Assembly: GCA_964448135.1 (NCBI GenBank)
Contig: CAYUVH010000029.1
Coordinates: 1 to 64,000, forward strand
Direction of reading: 5' to 3'
Source: CAYUVH01 sp964448135
Lineage (GTDB): Bacteria > Verrucomicrobiota > Verrucomicrobiia > Limisphaerales > UBA8199
Length of the DNA stretch: 64,000 nucleotides
Below, piece after piece: positions 40,622-52,200 of the stretch. The notes beneath the pieces were generated by a model. The model worked only from the letters and a program-made list of their open reading frames with translations, was not told the DNA's origin and made no database searches. The stretch's first letter is position 1. Every line of letters begins with the position of its first letter. The position numbers were made by a program, and so were the translations under genes.

Positions 40622-41551
40622 CTATCGTTTAGGCAGATCGTTGGCCGGGAGAGGCACGATGTCGGCGGACGGGGAGGCGGCGGTGATTTCGGCGTAAAGG
40701 GTGTCAATCCAGCCGTCCGCTTTGATGAAGCCCTTGTTTTTGTCGGCGTATTTGGCGAGGAGTTTTTCGTCCTTCATTTCCTTCGCGCTCTTGCCTTGCT
40801 TGATGGCGTCGGCGACGAGGGTGCGGGTGCTTTTCAGGAAGGCAACGTAATCGCGCATGTCCTGCGTGGTGCAGAGGGGGCCGTGGCCGGGAATGATCTT
40901 GGCGTCGGCGGGGATCATGCCGAGGACTTTTTCGACGCCGGCGATCAGGCCGCTGATGGTGCCGCCGCTTTTGGTGTCCACGAAGGGAAAGCCGTAGGTG
41001 ACGAAGTCGTCGCCCATATGGACGACGTTGGCCTGGGTGAAAAAGATGACGCTGTCGCCGTCCGTATGGCCGTGGGGGAAATGGATGGCGCGGATGTCCT
41101 CGCCGTTGACGTGGACGGTGGTGCGATCGTTAAAAGTGACGATGGGGAGGCCGCCTTTGATTTCGGGTTTGGTTTCGGACTCGGTTTGCAGGCGTTTGCG
41201 GACGTTGTCGTGGGCGATGATGGTGGCTTCCTTCGCGAAGGGAGGATTGCCGCCGGCGTGGTCGCCGTGGAAATGGGTGTTGATGACGAACTTGAGGGGT
41301 TTGTCCGCGATATCCTTGAGCGCGGCGCGGATTTTCGGGGCGAGCGGAGCAAACTCGTCGTCCACGATCACGATGCCGTCGTCGCCGATGCAGGCGCCGA
41401 TGTTGCCGCCGGCGCCTTCGAGGATGTAGACGTTGCCGGATACTTTGGTGGCTTTGATTTCGACTTTGGAAAAGTCCTGCGGTTGCGCGGAGGCGGTGGT
41501 CAGAAAAGCGGTGGCGAGGGCGAAAGCAACGAACTGGGCTCGAGTCTGCAT
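40622..41551 (-). CDS. Exported MBL-fold metallo-hydrolase
   Basis: The 309-residue protein has a signal peptide (QFVAFALATAFLTTASAQ). The metal site is INTHFHGDHAGGN, with GHTDGDSVIFF, VHMGDDFV and IIPGHGPLC supplying the remaining His/Asp ligands of a two-metal centre. This is the periplasmic cyclase/quinoprotein-relay type of MBL rather than a classical beta-lactamase. The C-terminal ~60 residues are helical. The substrate is unknown. It is monocistronic and diverges from the bat genes across 136 bases. Confidence 0.9.
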   Translation of the reverse strand: MQTRAQFVAFALATAFLTTASAQPQDFSKVEIKATKVSGNVYILEGAGGNIGACIGDDGIVIVDDEFAPLAPKIRAALKDIADKPLKFVINTHFHGDHAGGNPPFAKEATIIAHDNVRKRLQTESETKPEIKGGLPIVTFNDRTTVHVNGEDIRAIHFPHGHTDGDSVIFFTQANVVHMGDDFVTYGFPFVDTKSGGTISGLIAGVEKVLGMIPADAKIIPGHGPLCTTQDMRDYVAFLKSTRTLVADAIKQGKSAKEMKDEKLLAKYADKNKGFIKADGWIDTLYAEITAASPSADIVPLPANDLPKR

Positions 41552-41687
41552 GAGCGCAGGATATGCCGGGAAATGGGGAAGGCAAAATCATTTGGAAATA
41601 CAGATCTAGAGCCGTGAAGCGGAGGATAAATAAAGGTTTCCCGTAGCTTTTGAACGACGATCGGTTATAGTATGGGCTGAGAAGATT

Positions 41688-42680
41688 ATGTTGCGGAGCC
41701 GTGAAACATTCGCTGGCGCAAAACCCGGGGCCGATTCGGGCACGGGGTTTGGCCGCGCACTGTGGCTCGGTCTTCCGGCGCTGGTGCTGGTTTCGCTGGG
41801 CCTAGCATTTTCCAACACCGACTCCCCCACCCCGTCAGCGCCCGCTCCGACAACTCCGCGCGAGGAATTCAACGCGGGCACGGCCAAGCTCCAAGCCGGC
41901 AAGTGGCAGGATGCGGAGGCACTCTTGCAGGCGTCCATTGCCGAGCAGAACGTCGCGCTGCAGCCTTCGGCGCTTTACAATCTTGCGCACGCCCGTTTTG
42001 CGGATGGAGCGGAAGCGCTGGCCAAGGCCAAGCAAGGCGGTCCGACTCGTGCGGCTGGTGATGCCGCCGCAAAATCCGCCGATGATGCCCTCGCCGCGGC
42101 CAACGCCGCGCTGGAGAGCAACGATGTGCAGAAGATGGTGGCCGCTTACCTGCGGGGACGCGGCGTGAAGAAGGAATTGCGGGCCGCGACGGCGGCGGTA
42201 CAGGACGCCCTCCAGGAGCATGGCGCCGTGCTGGGCAAATGGCAGCGGTCCTGGGGCGATTTCGTCAGCTCGGCCGAATTGAACAATAACGACGAGGACG
42301 CGCGCCACAACGCGGACGTGGTGGACCGGCACGTCGCGAAGCTCGTGGATGAAATTCGCAAGATGCAGCAGTGCATGGGCGGCATGTGCAAGAAGGCCGG
42401 CGACCTCGGCGAGAAATTGAAGCAGCTCAAAGGCAAGATTCCCGACGGCCAACTGCCCGGCAAAGGCAAGGGCGAGGACGATGAAGAGGATGAGGACCAG
42501 CCGAACGGTCCGAAGCCCGGACAAAAGGAAGGCCAGGGAAAAGATGGGCGCGAAATGGCGCTGTCCCGGGAGCAGGCGGGCTGGTTGCTCGAAGGATTCA
42601 AGCTGGATAAGGAGCGCAAGCTGCCCATGGGAGAAGGCCCGGCCGGCAAACCCAAAGATCCCAACCGGCCGACCTGGTAG
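41688..42680 (+). CDS. batC: BatC-like TPR membrane protein
   Basis: The 330-residue protein has an N-terminal membrane segment (about residues 24-43, ALWLGLPALVLVSLGLAF). TPR-like helices follow (about 57-150: EEFNAGTAKLQAGKWQDAEA, ALYNLAHARFADGAEAL). A long charged C-terminal region is rich in Lys/Gly/Glu/Asp (PGKGKGEDDEEDEDQ). This order fits BatC of the Bacteroides aerotolerance operon. The two downstream genes match BatD and BatE, which makes the identification firmer than the sequence alone would. BatA/BatB (VWA domains) and the MoxR ATPase are not upstream here. Confidence 0.65.
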   Translation: MLRSRETFAGAKPGADSGTGFGRALWLGLPALVLVSLGLAFSNTDSPTPSAPAPTTPREEFNAGTAKLQAGKWQDAEALLQASIAEQNVALQPSALYNLAHARFADGAEALAKAKQGGPTRAAGDAAAKSADDALAAANAALESNDVQKMVAAYLRGRGVKKELRAATAAVQDALQEHGAVLGKWQRSWGDFVSSAELNNNDEDARHNADVVDRHVAKLVDEIRKMQQCMGGMCKKAGDLGEKLKQLKGKIPDGQLPGKGKGEDDEEDEDQPNGPKPGQKEGQGKDGREMALSREQAGWLLEGFKLDKERKLPMGEGPAGKPKDPNRPTW

Positions 42681-42683
42681 TTG

Positions 42684-44582
42684 ATGCCCTGTCCGGAGTT
42701 CAACCAGGGCGCAGTGAGGCGGATCGCCATCGGTCTTTTCGTTTTGCTCGCGGCGCTGTCGTCGCGCGGCAATCTTTCCGTCCAAACGCCGGCTGCCAAC
42801 CCGCCGCCGCCGCAGGATCCGCTGATCTCGCTGATGATGGCCCAGCCTAAGATCGAGAACGGCGGACCGGTCCAGGCAATTGTCTCGCTGGATCCGCCGG
42901 TGACGACGGCCGGGGTCGCGAGCGATTATCGGGTTACTTTCAACGCGCTCGAGGAGTCCATCAGCTGGCCGGCCAACAAACCCGCCGCCCCGGGCGTGAC
43001 GTTCGAGCCCGGCGCGCACGGCCAGATTTTTCAACCCAACAACGGCACGCTGCAGCCGCGCACCACTTTCATCTTTCACGCGCGCGCGGCGGCACCGGGC
43101 GTTGTGACGGTTCCCGAGTTCACAGTTGAGGTCGAAGGCAAGACGGTGACGGTGCCCGCGGCAAAGATTGACGTGAGTGGCGGCGCGCCCGGGGCCAGCG
43201 CCCCCACCCGTCTGCGCCTTGAACTCACCGACACCAATCTTTACATCGGCCAGGCGGCCGGGGCGCGCGTGCGCTGGCGGGGTCCGCCCGGGGGAGGGAT
43301 TCAGCCGCTTACCCAGGTTCAACTCAACGGCCCCGGCGGTTTGGTGGATATGGGCACGATCCGGCAGCGCATCGAAGGCGCGAACGAACACGGCGCTCCC
43401 TATCTGACTTATATTTACGAAACCACTTTCATTCCGCTCTCTCCCGGACGGATTGAAGTTTTTGCCCAGGGCTTTTGTCCGGGCTCGCGCATCGCGGAAA
43501 ACGGTGAGCTGCCCGGCGGGCCTTCGATGCATGCGCTGCTCGAATCCGAGCCGCTCGAAGTCGTCGCCCGTCCGTTGCCGGTCGAGGGCCGGTTGCCGGG
43601 ATTCAGCGGCGGCATCGGCATCTTTAAAGTGGAACCGCCGCAACTTTCCACCAATCGCCTGCGCGCCGGCGAACCCGTGGAACTCAGCGTGACGGTCAAT
43701 GGCGAAGGCAACGTCAGCCGGTTGGTCCCGCCGCCCGCGCCGGTCTCGGCCGACTGGCAGATTTTCGTCGGCAGCGTGGAGGCGGGCCCGCTGGATCCCT
43801 TTGGCGCGCGCGTGGAATTTTCCCCCTCCTCGCGCTATCTCTCCGGCGGACCGCGGGGTTCGACCACGTTTCATTACACGTTGATCCCGCTTACCGAGAC
43901 CACCCACGCGACACCGCCGATTCCCTTCGCCGCTTTTGATCCGATCAAAGGCACTTATACCGATATCACGATTCCGTCCGTTCAAGTCGCCGTCGCACCC
44001 GGCGCCGATCCCGCAGCGCTGGCAGTGGTTCGCCAGGCAAATTCCAAGTCACGTGATGGTGAAAAAGAACTGACCCTCAGCGGACTGGCGACGGTGCCCG
44101 GCTACAGTGTGGGCAGCCTGGTGCCGCTCCAGGAAGTGCGGTGGTTCCCGCTCGCGCAGGCCGCGCCCGCGCTGGCTTTCGTCCTGCTGATTTACTGGGA
44201 TCGCCGCCGGCGTTATCTCGAGCAACATCCGGAGATTGTCATCCGCCGCCGCGCCCGCCACGCGCTACGCGTCCAACTGAAAACCCTGCGCCGGGCGGCC
44301 CAGGCCGGCGATGCCCCGGGATTTTCCGCGGCCACGGTGCAGGCCCTGCGCACTGTGTGCGCCCCGCAACTCGCCGCCGAACCCCGCGCACTGGTCGGCG
44401 CCGACGTGCTCGCGCAGCTTCCCGAACCGGAGCGCCAGGGCCGTGCGGGCGAATTGATTCGCCACATCTTTGCCGTCACCGACGCTTCGCGCTTTGCGAC
44501 CGGGAAAACCGATTGCCGCGAACTCCTCGTGCTGCAACCAGAAACAGAACAATTACTTCTCCGCCTGGAGGCAAGGCTATGA
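42684..44582 (+). CDS. batD: BatD-like envelope protein
   Basis: ATG 42684 is preferred over the TTG three bases earlier; the product is 632 residues. It has a signal peptide (RIAIGLFVLLAALSSRG), a large beta-rich periplasmic part with repeats of the BatD type (TFNALEESISWPANKPA; LSTNRLRAGEPVELSVTVNG) and a C-terminal transmembrane segment near residue 500 (FPLAQAAPALAFVLLIYW). A cytoplasmic helical tail follows (LRRAAQAGDAPGFSAATVQA). Bat proteins support survival under oxygen and stress and may act as an envelope chaperone complex; the mechanism is not settled. It lies 3 bases after batC and overlaps batE by 4. Confidence 0.8.
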   Translation: MPCPEFNQGAVRRIAIGLFVLLAALSSRGNLSVQTPAANPPPPQDPLISLMMAQPKIENGGPVQAIVSLDPPVTTAGVASDYRVTFNALEESISWPANKPAAPGVTFEPGAHGQIFQPNNGTLQPRTTFIFHARAAAPGVVTVPEFTVEVEGKTVTVPAAKIDVSGGAPGASAPTRLRLELTDTNLYIGQAAGARVRWRGPPGGGIQPLTQVQLNGPGGLVDMGTIRQRIEGANEHGAPYLTYIYETTFIPLSPGRIEVFAQGFCPGSRIAENGELPGGPSMHALLESEPLEVVARPLPVEGRLPGFSGGIGIFKVEPPQLSTNRLRAGEPVELSVTVNGEGNVSRLVPPPAPVSADWQIFVGSVEAGPLDPFGARVEFSPSSRYLSGGPRGSTTFHYTLIPLTETTHATPPIPFAAFDPIKGTYTDITIPSVQVAVAPGADPAALAVVRQANSKSRDGEKELTLSGLATVPGYSVGSLVPLQEVRWFPLAQAAPALAFVLLIYWDRRRRYLEQHPEIVIRRRARHALRVQLKTLRRAAQAGDAPGFSAATVQALRTVCAPQLAAEPRALVGADVLAQLPEPERQGRAGELIRHIFAVTDASRFATGKTDCRELLVLQPETEQLLLRLEARL

Positions 44583-45418
44583 GGCCTCAATTCCAGCAAG
44601 CCACACACATCCGTGGTTGGTTCTTGAACCTTGGAGCTTCCCTGGTGCTTGGTGCTTGGTGCTTGGTGCTTTCAACTCCTGCCCGCGCCGCCTCCGCTTC
44701 ACCCGGCACTCCCGAGCGCCTCTTTGAGGGAGGCATTCGCGCCTATCGTTCCGCCGAATACCGCGATTCGGCCGCCGCTTTTCAGGCCGCCGCCCTGCTC
44801 TCTCCGGCCGCCGGCACGCTCCAGAATCTCGGCAACGCCCAATGGCAATGCGGCGAAACCGGCGCGGCCGTCGCCGCGTGGGAACAGGCGCTCTGGCTCG
44901 ACCCGCTGAATAAATCCGCCCGCTCCAATCTCCGCTACGCGCGCAAGACCGCCCAGCTGGAAACGCCGCAGCTCGCGTGGTACGAAGTCGTCTCCACCTG
45001 GCTGCCCGCGGACGCCTGGGCCTGGATCGCCGGGTTCAGCCTCTGGGCGGCGGTTGCGCTGACGGTGCTGCCGGGGATTCTCCGCTGGCGGCGCTCCTCG
45101 GTTCCGCAAGCCCTGGCGGCGCTGGGGCTCGCACTGTTTCTGCTCACCTTGCCCGCCTTGTTGGGAGTTCACACCCGCGCGCGGCTCGGTTTCATTCTGC
45201 AAGCCGACGCGCGCCTGCGTCTCACCCCCACCGCCGAGGGTCAGACCGTTGCCAAACTTTCCTCCGGCGATCCGGTTCGATTGCAACGCGCGCGGGGACG
45301 TTACCTTTTCGTGCGCACCAGCCATGGCAACGGCTGGCTCGATCGCAACGACCTCGCGTTGATCTGCCCCGACTACAGCACGCCCCCGCCGCTTTCGGTG
45401 TCGGACTCCAAGCTTTAG
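44579..45418 (+). CDS. batE: BatE-like TPR and SH3 membrane protein
   Basis: ATG 44579 overlaps the batD stop (ATGA) and gives 279 residues. Part of the signal region (GWFLNLGASLVLGAWCLVLS) is encoded by heptamer repeats. TPRs (about residues 40-115: FEGGIRAYRSAEYRDSAAAF, NLGNAQWQCGETGAAVAAWE) are followed by two membrane segments (about 140-195) and an SH3-like end (about 210-265: ADARLRLTPTAEGQTVAKLS, GRYLFVRTSHGNGWLDRND). This is the BatE layout. It is the last gene of the bat unit; no clear terminator follows, and the 187-base gap to the next gene holds nothing recognisable. Confidence 0.8.
   Translation: MRPQFQQATHIRGWFLNLGASLVLGAWCLVLSTPARAASASPGTPERLFEGGIRAYRSAEYRDSAAAFQAAALLSPAAGTLQNLGNAQWQCGETGAAVAAWEQALWLDPLNKSARSNLRYARKTAQLETPQLAWYEVVSTWLPADAWAWIAGFSLWAAVALTVLPGILRWRRSSVPQALAALGLALFLLTLPALLGVHTRARLGFILQADARLRLTPTAEGQTVAKLSSGDPVRLQRARGRYLFVRTSHGNGWLDRNDLALICPDYSTPPPLSVSDSKL
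44619..44674 (+). repeat. Heptamer array inside the batE signal-peptide codons
   Basis: Eight 7-base units in register: GGTTCTT, GAACCTT, GGAGCTT, CCCTGGT, GCTTGGT three times, then GCTTTCA. The family resembles the minus strand of 39046-39073 (both contain GGTTCTTG and CCTTGG). Since 7 is not a multiple of 3, the array is read in all three phases, giving hydrophobic LVLGAWCLVLS. Confidence 0.85.
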
Positions 45419-45605
45419 CTTCAGCAATTAAAGTTTTAAGGCTGGGTAATGTTTGGACCTCCTGATTCCGGGCGCGCCGGACCCTTGATTTCACGTAAAA
45501 ACCGCCCATTTCTTGGCATTTTCCAGCATTGAATAGCCTGCCCCAAGGGGCAGTCTAATGATTGTGACTGGTTGAGCAATCCCGCAAGGCCAGTCGTAGT
45601 CAACC

Positions 45606-47999
45606 ATGAGTACGCAGATTTTCTGTGTTGGGTCTCTCGGGCTGGCGTTGCTGGTAATGCCTCTCGCCAGCGGATGTTCTGAACAAGCTTCCGGTTCCAC
45701 CACCGATGCCGCTGAAGCCACCGGACTTGCCACCAACAATTATCCGGCCACCTTTTCGCCCACGGACCTCGGCGGCGCGTCCGTTGCCGCGGATGCGCCT
45801 GGGTCCACCAACGTGGACACCAGCTTTACTGACGCGCCGGCCACCATTGTCTCCAATGATCGTCCCCTGCCCGCGGGCGTCCGGCCCAACAGCGTCACGG
45901 GCCAGGTCATCCAACTCGCAAATTCCGGCACCGATGAGGGCGTGATCCTTTCGTTCGTGAACAATTCAGCCTCGAGTTTCAACCTGAGCGCGGACGAAAT
46001 TGTTTATCTCAAGGACGTCGGCATAACGCCCCAGGTGATCACCGCGATGCTCCAACGCGACCAGGCGCTGAAGCAGCAACCGACCCAGCTCGCGACCTCG
46101 GCGCCCGCGCCGATTCCCCAACCACTCCCTGCTCCAGCGCCCGCGCCGGCACCGGAAGTCACTGCTGCCGCACCGACTTACAGCACTCCGCCCGCTCCGC
46201 CGGCTTACGACACCGAAGTGCAACCGGTTCCGCAAGTCCAGCAGCCGGTGGAAGTGACGGATGACACTTTCAACAGCTCGCTCGCGCCTTATGGCGCCTG
46301 GGTGGATGTCCAGGGCTATGGCCGCTGCTGGCAGCCCACCGTCACGGTCATCAATGCCGGCTGGCGGCCCTACTCCGATGGTGGCCGCTGGGTTTACACG
46401 GATTGCGGCTGGTATTGGTATTCCGATTACTCCTGGGGTTGGGCGCCCTTCCACTATGGTCGCTGGTTCCAACACGCCCGGCTCGGCTGGTGCTGGGCTC
46501 CCGGCAACGTCTGGGGTCCGTCCTGGGTAAGCTGGCGCTACAATGATTCCTATTGCGGCTGGGCTCCGCTGCCGCCCGCGGCAATCTATAACCCGGGATT
46601 TGGCTTCAGCTACTGCGGCCGGTCCGTGTCGTTCAGCTTTAACTTTGGCTTGGGCGTCAATTGTTTCACCTTCGTGCCGCTGAACCGCGTGTGCGAACCG
46701 CGCGTCGCCTCCTATTGCGTGCCGCGCAACCAATGCACCACGATTTACAATCATTGCGTGGTGAACACCACCGTGCTCGGCTCGCGCAACTCGGTGATGG
46801 CTCTGGGTGTTCCTCGCGATCGCGTCGCGGCGGCCACGCACAATCGGGTGCCACAAATACCGCTGCGCGACATCCATGCCCCAGGCAATGGCACGCAACG
46901 CGGCGAAAGCCTCGATCACAGTGGCGGATTCCTTTCCGTGTATCGTCCGCGCCCCAGCCAGGGTGTGAGGCCGGCTTCCACCATGCACAACACGCTTCCC
47001 ACCCATTCGGCGTCGACCACTCCTTCCCAAAACCAGGATGCACAAACCGCCATGCCGCGGCGCTCCCTCCCGACTTCATCCGATTCTTCCCGGTTCGCGA
47101 ATGGAATCACGCCGGCGCAATCACCCAGCCCGGCTCGCGATCGTGATGCTCGGACTGCGAGTTCGACCCGCACGCTGCCGACGCACACGACCACCCCGAA
47201 CTATCAGGCGGGCGCCAGTGCGCAGACCACTCCCACGACCGGGCAATCCGAGCGCCTGTCCAACGACACCGTTTCCCGCAACCGGAACAACAACACCGCC
47301 GGATCGGCCGTCGTCACTCACGGCAACAACAATAATAACCGCTCGCGCAGTCCGCTGCCCCAGACGACATCGCCCACGCAGAATTACGCTTCGCGTTCCG
47401 ACAATGCCGCCGTTGCCGCCACCGAAAACGCGCAGCGCAACAACCTGTTGAATTCACGGACCACCACCCAGAGGGAATCTACCCAGCCGCGAACCATCGT
47501 CCCATATTGGATGAGCCCGAATAACACCGCGGAGACCGCCAACAATAACAACAATCGCTCGAGCGTTTTGGATTCGCGTCGAAGCGCCACCACTTACAAC
47601 GACAATAACAGCAGCGTCAGCCGCGGCACGGACACCCGGTCACGTTCAGCGAACGGTTTGGCCGACGCCCGCCAGGGCTACGCCTACCAGGCGCCCACTC
47701 GCTCCACGCCGGACTTCAATACCGCGCCCTCACGCAATTACAACACCCCGGCCTACGACACGCGCTCGACGCCGGCAGCCAGCGCTCCGTCGCGGAACAA
47801 CAATGTTCCGTCCTATGAGTCGCGTGCGGCCCAGCCGTCCGTCAACTCTTCGCGTTCCGAAGCCCGTTCGGCGCCTGCGTACACCCCGCCTTCGCGCTCG
47901 GAGTCGCAGCCGACCCGGTCCGCGCCGGACACCAGCTCTTCGTCCCGCTCCTCGGGCTCGTCGAGTTCCTCCGGTTCCTTCGACCGGCGCGGCCGCTAA
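45606..47999 (+). CDS. DUF6600/YXWGXW lipoprotein with long Asn/Ser/Thr-rich tail
   Basis: The 797-residue protein starts with a hydrophobic segment ending in a lipobox-like LASGC, so it is probably a lipoprotein. Residues about 120-150 carry YLKDVGITPQVITAMLQRD, nearly the same as in the protein at 8490-10334. The aromatic DUF6600 block (about 220-330) repeats units such as WYWYSDYSWGWAPFHYGRW. The final ~400 residues are low-complexity Asn/Ser/Thr/Arg with short polyN runs (GNNNNNRSRS, NNNNNRSSVLDSRRS). The role is unknown; a cell-surface or periplasmic structural protein is likely. It stands alone between batE and a convergent methyltransferase gene. Confidence 0.8.
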   Translation: MSTQIFCVGSLGLALLVMPLASGCSEQASGSTTDAAEATGLATNNYPATFSPTDLGGASVAADAPGSTNVDTSFTDAPATIVSNDRPLPAGVRPNSVTGQVIQLANSGTDEGVILSFVNNSASSFNLSADEIVYLKDVGITPQVITAMLQRDQALKQQPTQLATSAPAPIPQPLPAPAPAPAPEVTAAAPTYSTPPAPPAYDTEVQPVPQVQQPVEVTDDTFNSSLAPYGAWVDVQGYGRCWQPTVTVINAGWRPYSDGGRWVYTDCGWYWYSDYSWGWAPFHYGRWFQHARLGWCWAPGNVWGPSWVSWRYNDSYCGWAPLPPAAIYNPGFGFSYCGRSVSFSFNFGLGVNCFTFVPLNRVCEPRVASYCVPRNQCTTIYNHCVVNTTVLGSRNSVMALGVPRDRVAAATHNRVPQIPLRDIHAPGNGTQRGESLDHSGGFLSVYRPRPSQGVRPASTMHNTLPTHSASTTPSQNQDAQTAMPRRSLPTSSDSSRFANGITPAQSPSPARDRDARTASSTRTLPTHTTTPNYQAGASAQTTPTTGQSERLSNDTVSRNRNNNTAGSAVVTHGNNNNNRSRSPLPQTTSPTQNYASRSDNAAVAATENAQRNNLLNSRTTTQRESTQPRTIVPYWMSPNNTAETANNNNNRSSVLDSRRSATTYNDNNSSVSRGTDTRSRSANGLADARQGYAYQAPTRSTPDFNTAPSRNYNTPAYDTRSTPAASAPSRNNNVPSYESRAAQPSVNSSRSEARSAPAYTPPSRSESQPTRSAPDTSSSSRSSGSSSSSGSFDRRGR

Positions 48000-48024
48000 C
48001 CCATGAACGCGACCTGGGTCGGCA

Positions 48025-49176
<1,152 letters not shown>

Positions 49177-49238
49177 GCCAGTATCGTGGCTTGGGCCACG
49201 AGCAGCAACAATGGAACGAAAGGTCTAATGAAACGCGG

Positions 49239-52200
49239 TTACGGCGCCTGTACCCGATAATACCCGGCTGCCCCCGCCTGGTTGGTGACTGGGAAACGGA
49301 TTTGCCCGTCGGCGCCAATCAGGTTGGTTTGCAGGGCTTCCCAGAAAATCGGCGGCTCCAGATTCGTGGCGCGCTCCAGCACTATGCGATTGCTGATCGC
49401 GCCGTTGTCAGCTGCGAGCAGGAAACCTCCGGGAGCGTTGGAGACGCTGAGCATGGGTAGCGCGGCGACATTCAATTGCGCGGCCGCGCTGGTCACGCTG
49501 CCGCCAGGATTCGTGATGATCACTGAATAACCGCCGGCGTGATTGGTCGCGGCGGGGAGGAAGTCGAGGCCATTGGTTTCCGACCCTGAAACGCCGCCGC
49601 CATCGACGACCGGCAGGCTGCCCTTGAACCACTGATAGTGCAGCGGTGCGTCACCGGTGGCGGTGACGCTGAACCCGGCGTGGCCCCCGACAAAGACATT
49701 GGTCGTGGCTGGTTGCGAAGAAATGGCGGGGCCGACGACCGCGGGATTGACCGGCGCGACGACGCCCAGGACCTGAAGGTCGAGGCCGGCGATATTGTTC
49801 ACGTACCAACTGCCATTGCCGGGGCTCGTGCCGCCCCAGAGCACGATGCGGAAGGTAACGTTGGTGCCGGGCGGAACGTTTTGCAGCGCGGCGATACCGG
49901 AGAGGTTGATTGCAGGCTCGGTGTTTCCGCTGCCGCTTGTCACCGGCCCCCACACGATGTTGGTGCCAATATTCACGAAGCCGCTGTTACCCACCTGATA
50001 CTGCCAGATGCCGTTGGTGGATCCCGTGCCGCTATGCCGGATGTTGTAGGTCGGAATATTCGTCAGCGAAATCCGGTAACCGGCGGCGGCCGTGATGCTG
50101 AAAGTCACATAACTGTTCCCGGCAATGGCCGTCGCCTGGTTGGCATACACGAAACCCGTCCCGCCCCAGGCATCATTGCCCGGGGACGAATTGGTCGGCA
50201 CCCCGCTGCCCCGCGCCAGGCCCACCACGGTGACGTTCAGCGCGATATTCGTGGGCGCCCACGGCGAAGGCCCGTAATTATTTATCCCGCTGACTTCCCA
50301 GCCCGCGATAATCCCACCGCTTCCCGCTCCGCCACTCGCGGGATTGATGACCGTGGGGTCGTTGGCCACGTTGTTCGTGGCGTTGGCATCGCCGCCGCCG
50401 GAGACCGTGACGATATTGGTCACGTTGGCCGCCGCGTTGGTCGCTACACTGACGGTGACGGTGATGGCCGGATAACTCGCCGCCGAAGCAAGCGCGTCGG
50501 TGCGCGTGCAGGTGAGCGCCCCCAGGTTCGCCGTCCAGCCGGAACCGCCCAGTGCGGTGGCCGTCAAACCGGCGGGTAACGTATCCACCACGGTCACCAG
50601 GCCCGTCGTGCCAAGCGAACCGGAGTTGGTGACAACTATCGTGTAGGTTTTGTTGCTGTCACCCTGCGTGAAACTTCCCGAGTGCGAGAGTTTAACCGCC
50701 AGGTCCGGGGCCGGAATGCCGCTGCTCGAGGAGTTGCGCGGGTTCGGCGCGCCGGTCGCGAAATCCGCGGCGTTGTTCCCGGTATCGGTCGCGCCGCCGC
50801 CCAGTCGGAAATCGGCAGTGGTGGCGGAAATGGTCGGGGCCGCGCCCGCGCCCTGGTAGGCGTCCGCGTTGCCGTACCCCACAAAATCCACCAGGCTCGC
50901 AATTCCCACCGGCGAAGAGGTGCCGGAGGGAATATTCGTTTGCGCGCTCAGGAGCGCGATCTTGCCCTTGCTGGCGCTCAGGTTGATGGCGGTCGAAGAA
51001 ATATCGGCCGCCGGCAGTGTCGCGCCCGTGGTTCCATCGCTGGCGCATTGGATGAGAAAATAGTGTGCCGCGGGCACCGAGCCGCTGAGATTCACCTTTG
51101 TCCAGGTCGAACCGCTGGCACTGGCGTATTGCACCGACCAACCGCTCAGGCTCACCGCGCTCCCGCTGCGATTATACAATTCGATGTAATCATTCTCATA
51201 CGTTGCGCCCGAATTGCCGCCACCGCCGTAAATCTGGCTGATACCGACCGCGCCCACGGGATTGGTCGCGACCACAAATGGCGTCGCGCTGAATCCCACG
51301 CCGTAGGCATTGGTCACCGAGATCAGGCCATCGGTCGTGCCGCCCGGAACCGTGGCGGTGATTTGCGAAAATGAATTCACGGCGAACGCGGCGTTGCGTC
51401 CGTTGAAGCCGACGCCCGTCACACCGGCAAAATTCGTTCCGGTGATCACCACCGCAGTGTTCACAAACGCGTTCGTCGGCGTGAACGAGGCAATGACCGG
51501 CGTGCCGTTTCCGGCGAGCAAAGTGAAATTGTTCGTGGTCGTGGCGTTGCCGAAGAGCGTCGTGACGCTGAGCGGCCCGGTGGTGGCGCCGGCCGGCACG
51601 GTGGCGCTGAGGTTGGTCAGTGAATTGACGGTGAAGTTCGCGGTAACACCGTTGAACGAAACGTCAGTGACATTCGTGAAGAGCAAGCCGTTGACGCTGA
51701 CAGTGTCGTTGGTCACGCCGAAGGCCGGGGTGAACCCGGCAATGCCCGGCGCCAGGCTCACGGTCAACTGCGCGACGGCGCTCGTGGCGCGGCCAAAGGC
51801 ATTCGTTACGATCGCATAATAGCTTCCGGCATTGCTCGCGACGATATCGGTGAGCACAAGCGAGGCGTTCGTTGCGTCGCTGATGGCATTGGTGAAATAC
51901 CATTGATACGCGACCGGCAGGGAACCCGTGGCGACGACCGTAAACGTGGTCGTGGCGCCGAGGCTGTTGGTGCGGCTCGCCGGCGAACTAGTGATGGAAG
52001 GCGGTGTGTTGGCCGGCGGCGCCAGGGCGTTGATCAGGTTGGTGCCGTTGGGCGTGCCCAATCCGGTGGCGAGATCGTAACCGGCGACGGCGACGAATTT
52101 ACCTGCGCTGGCCGACCACGCGTTGTTGCCGGTTTTCGTGTCGTGAAAACAATTGGTATAAGCCGCCGTTTGCGACAGCGCGTAAACCGCCGGGTTGATG

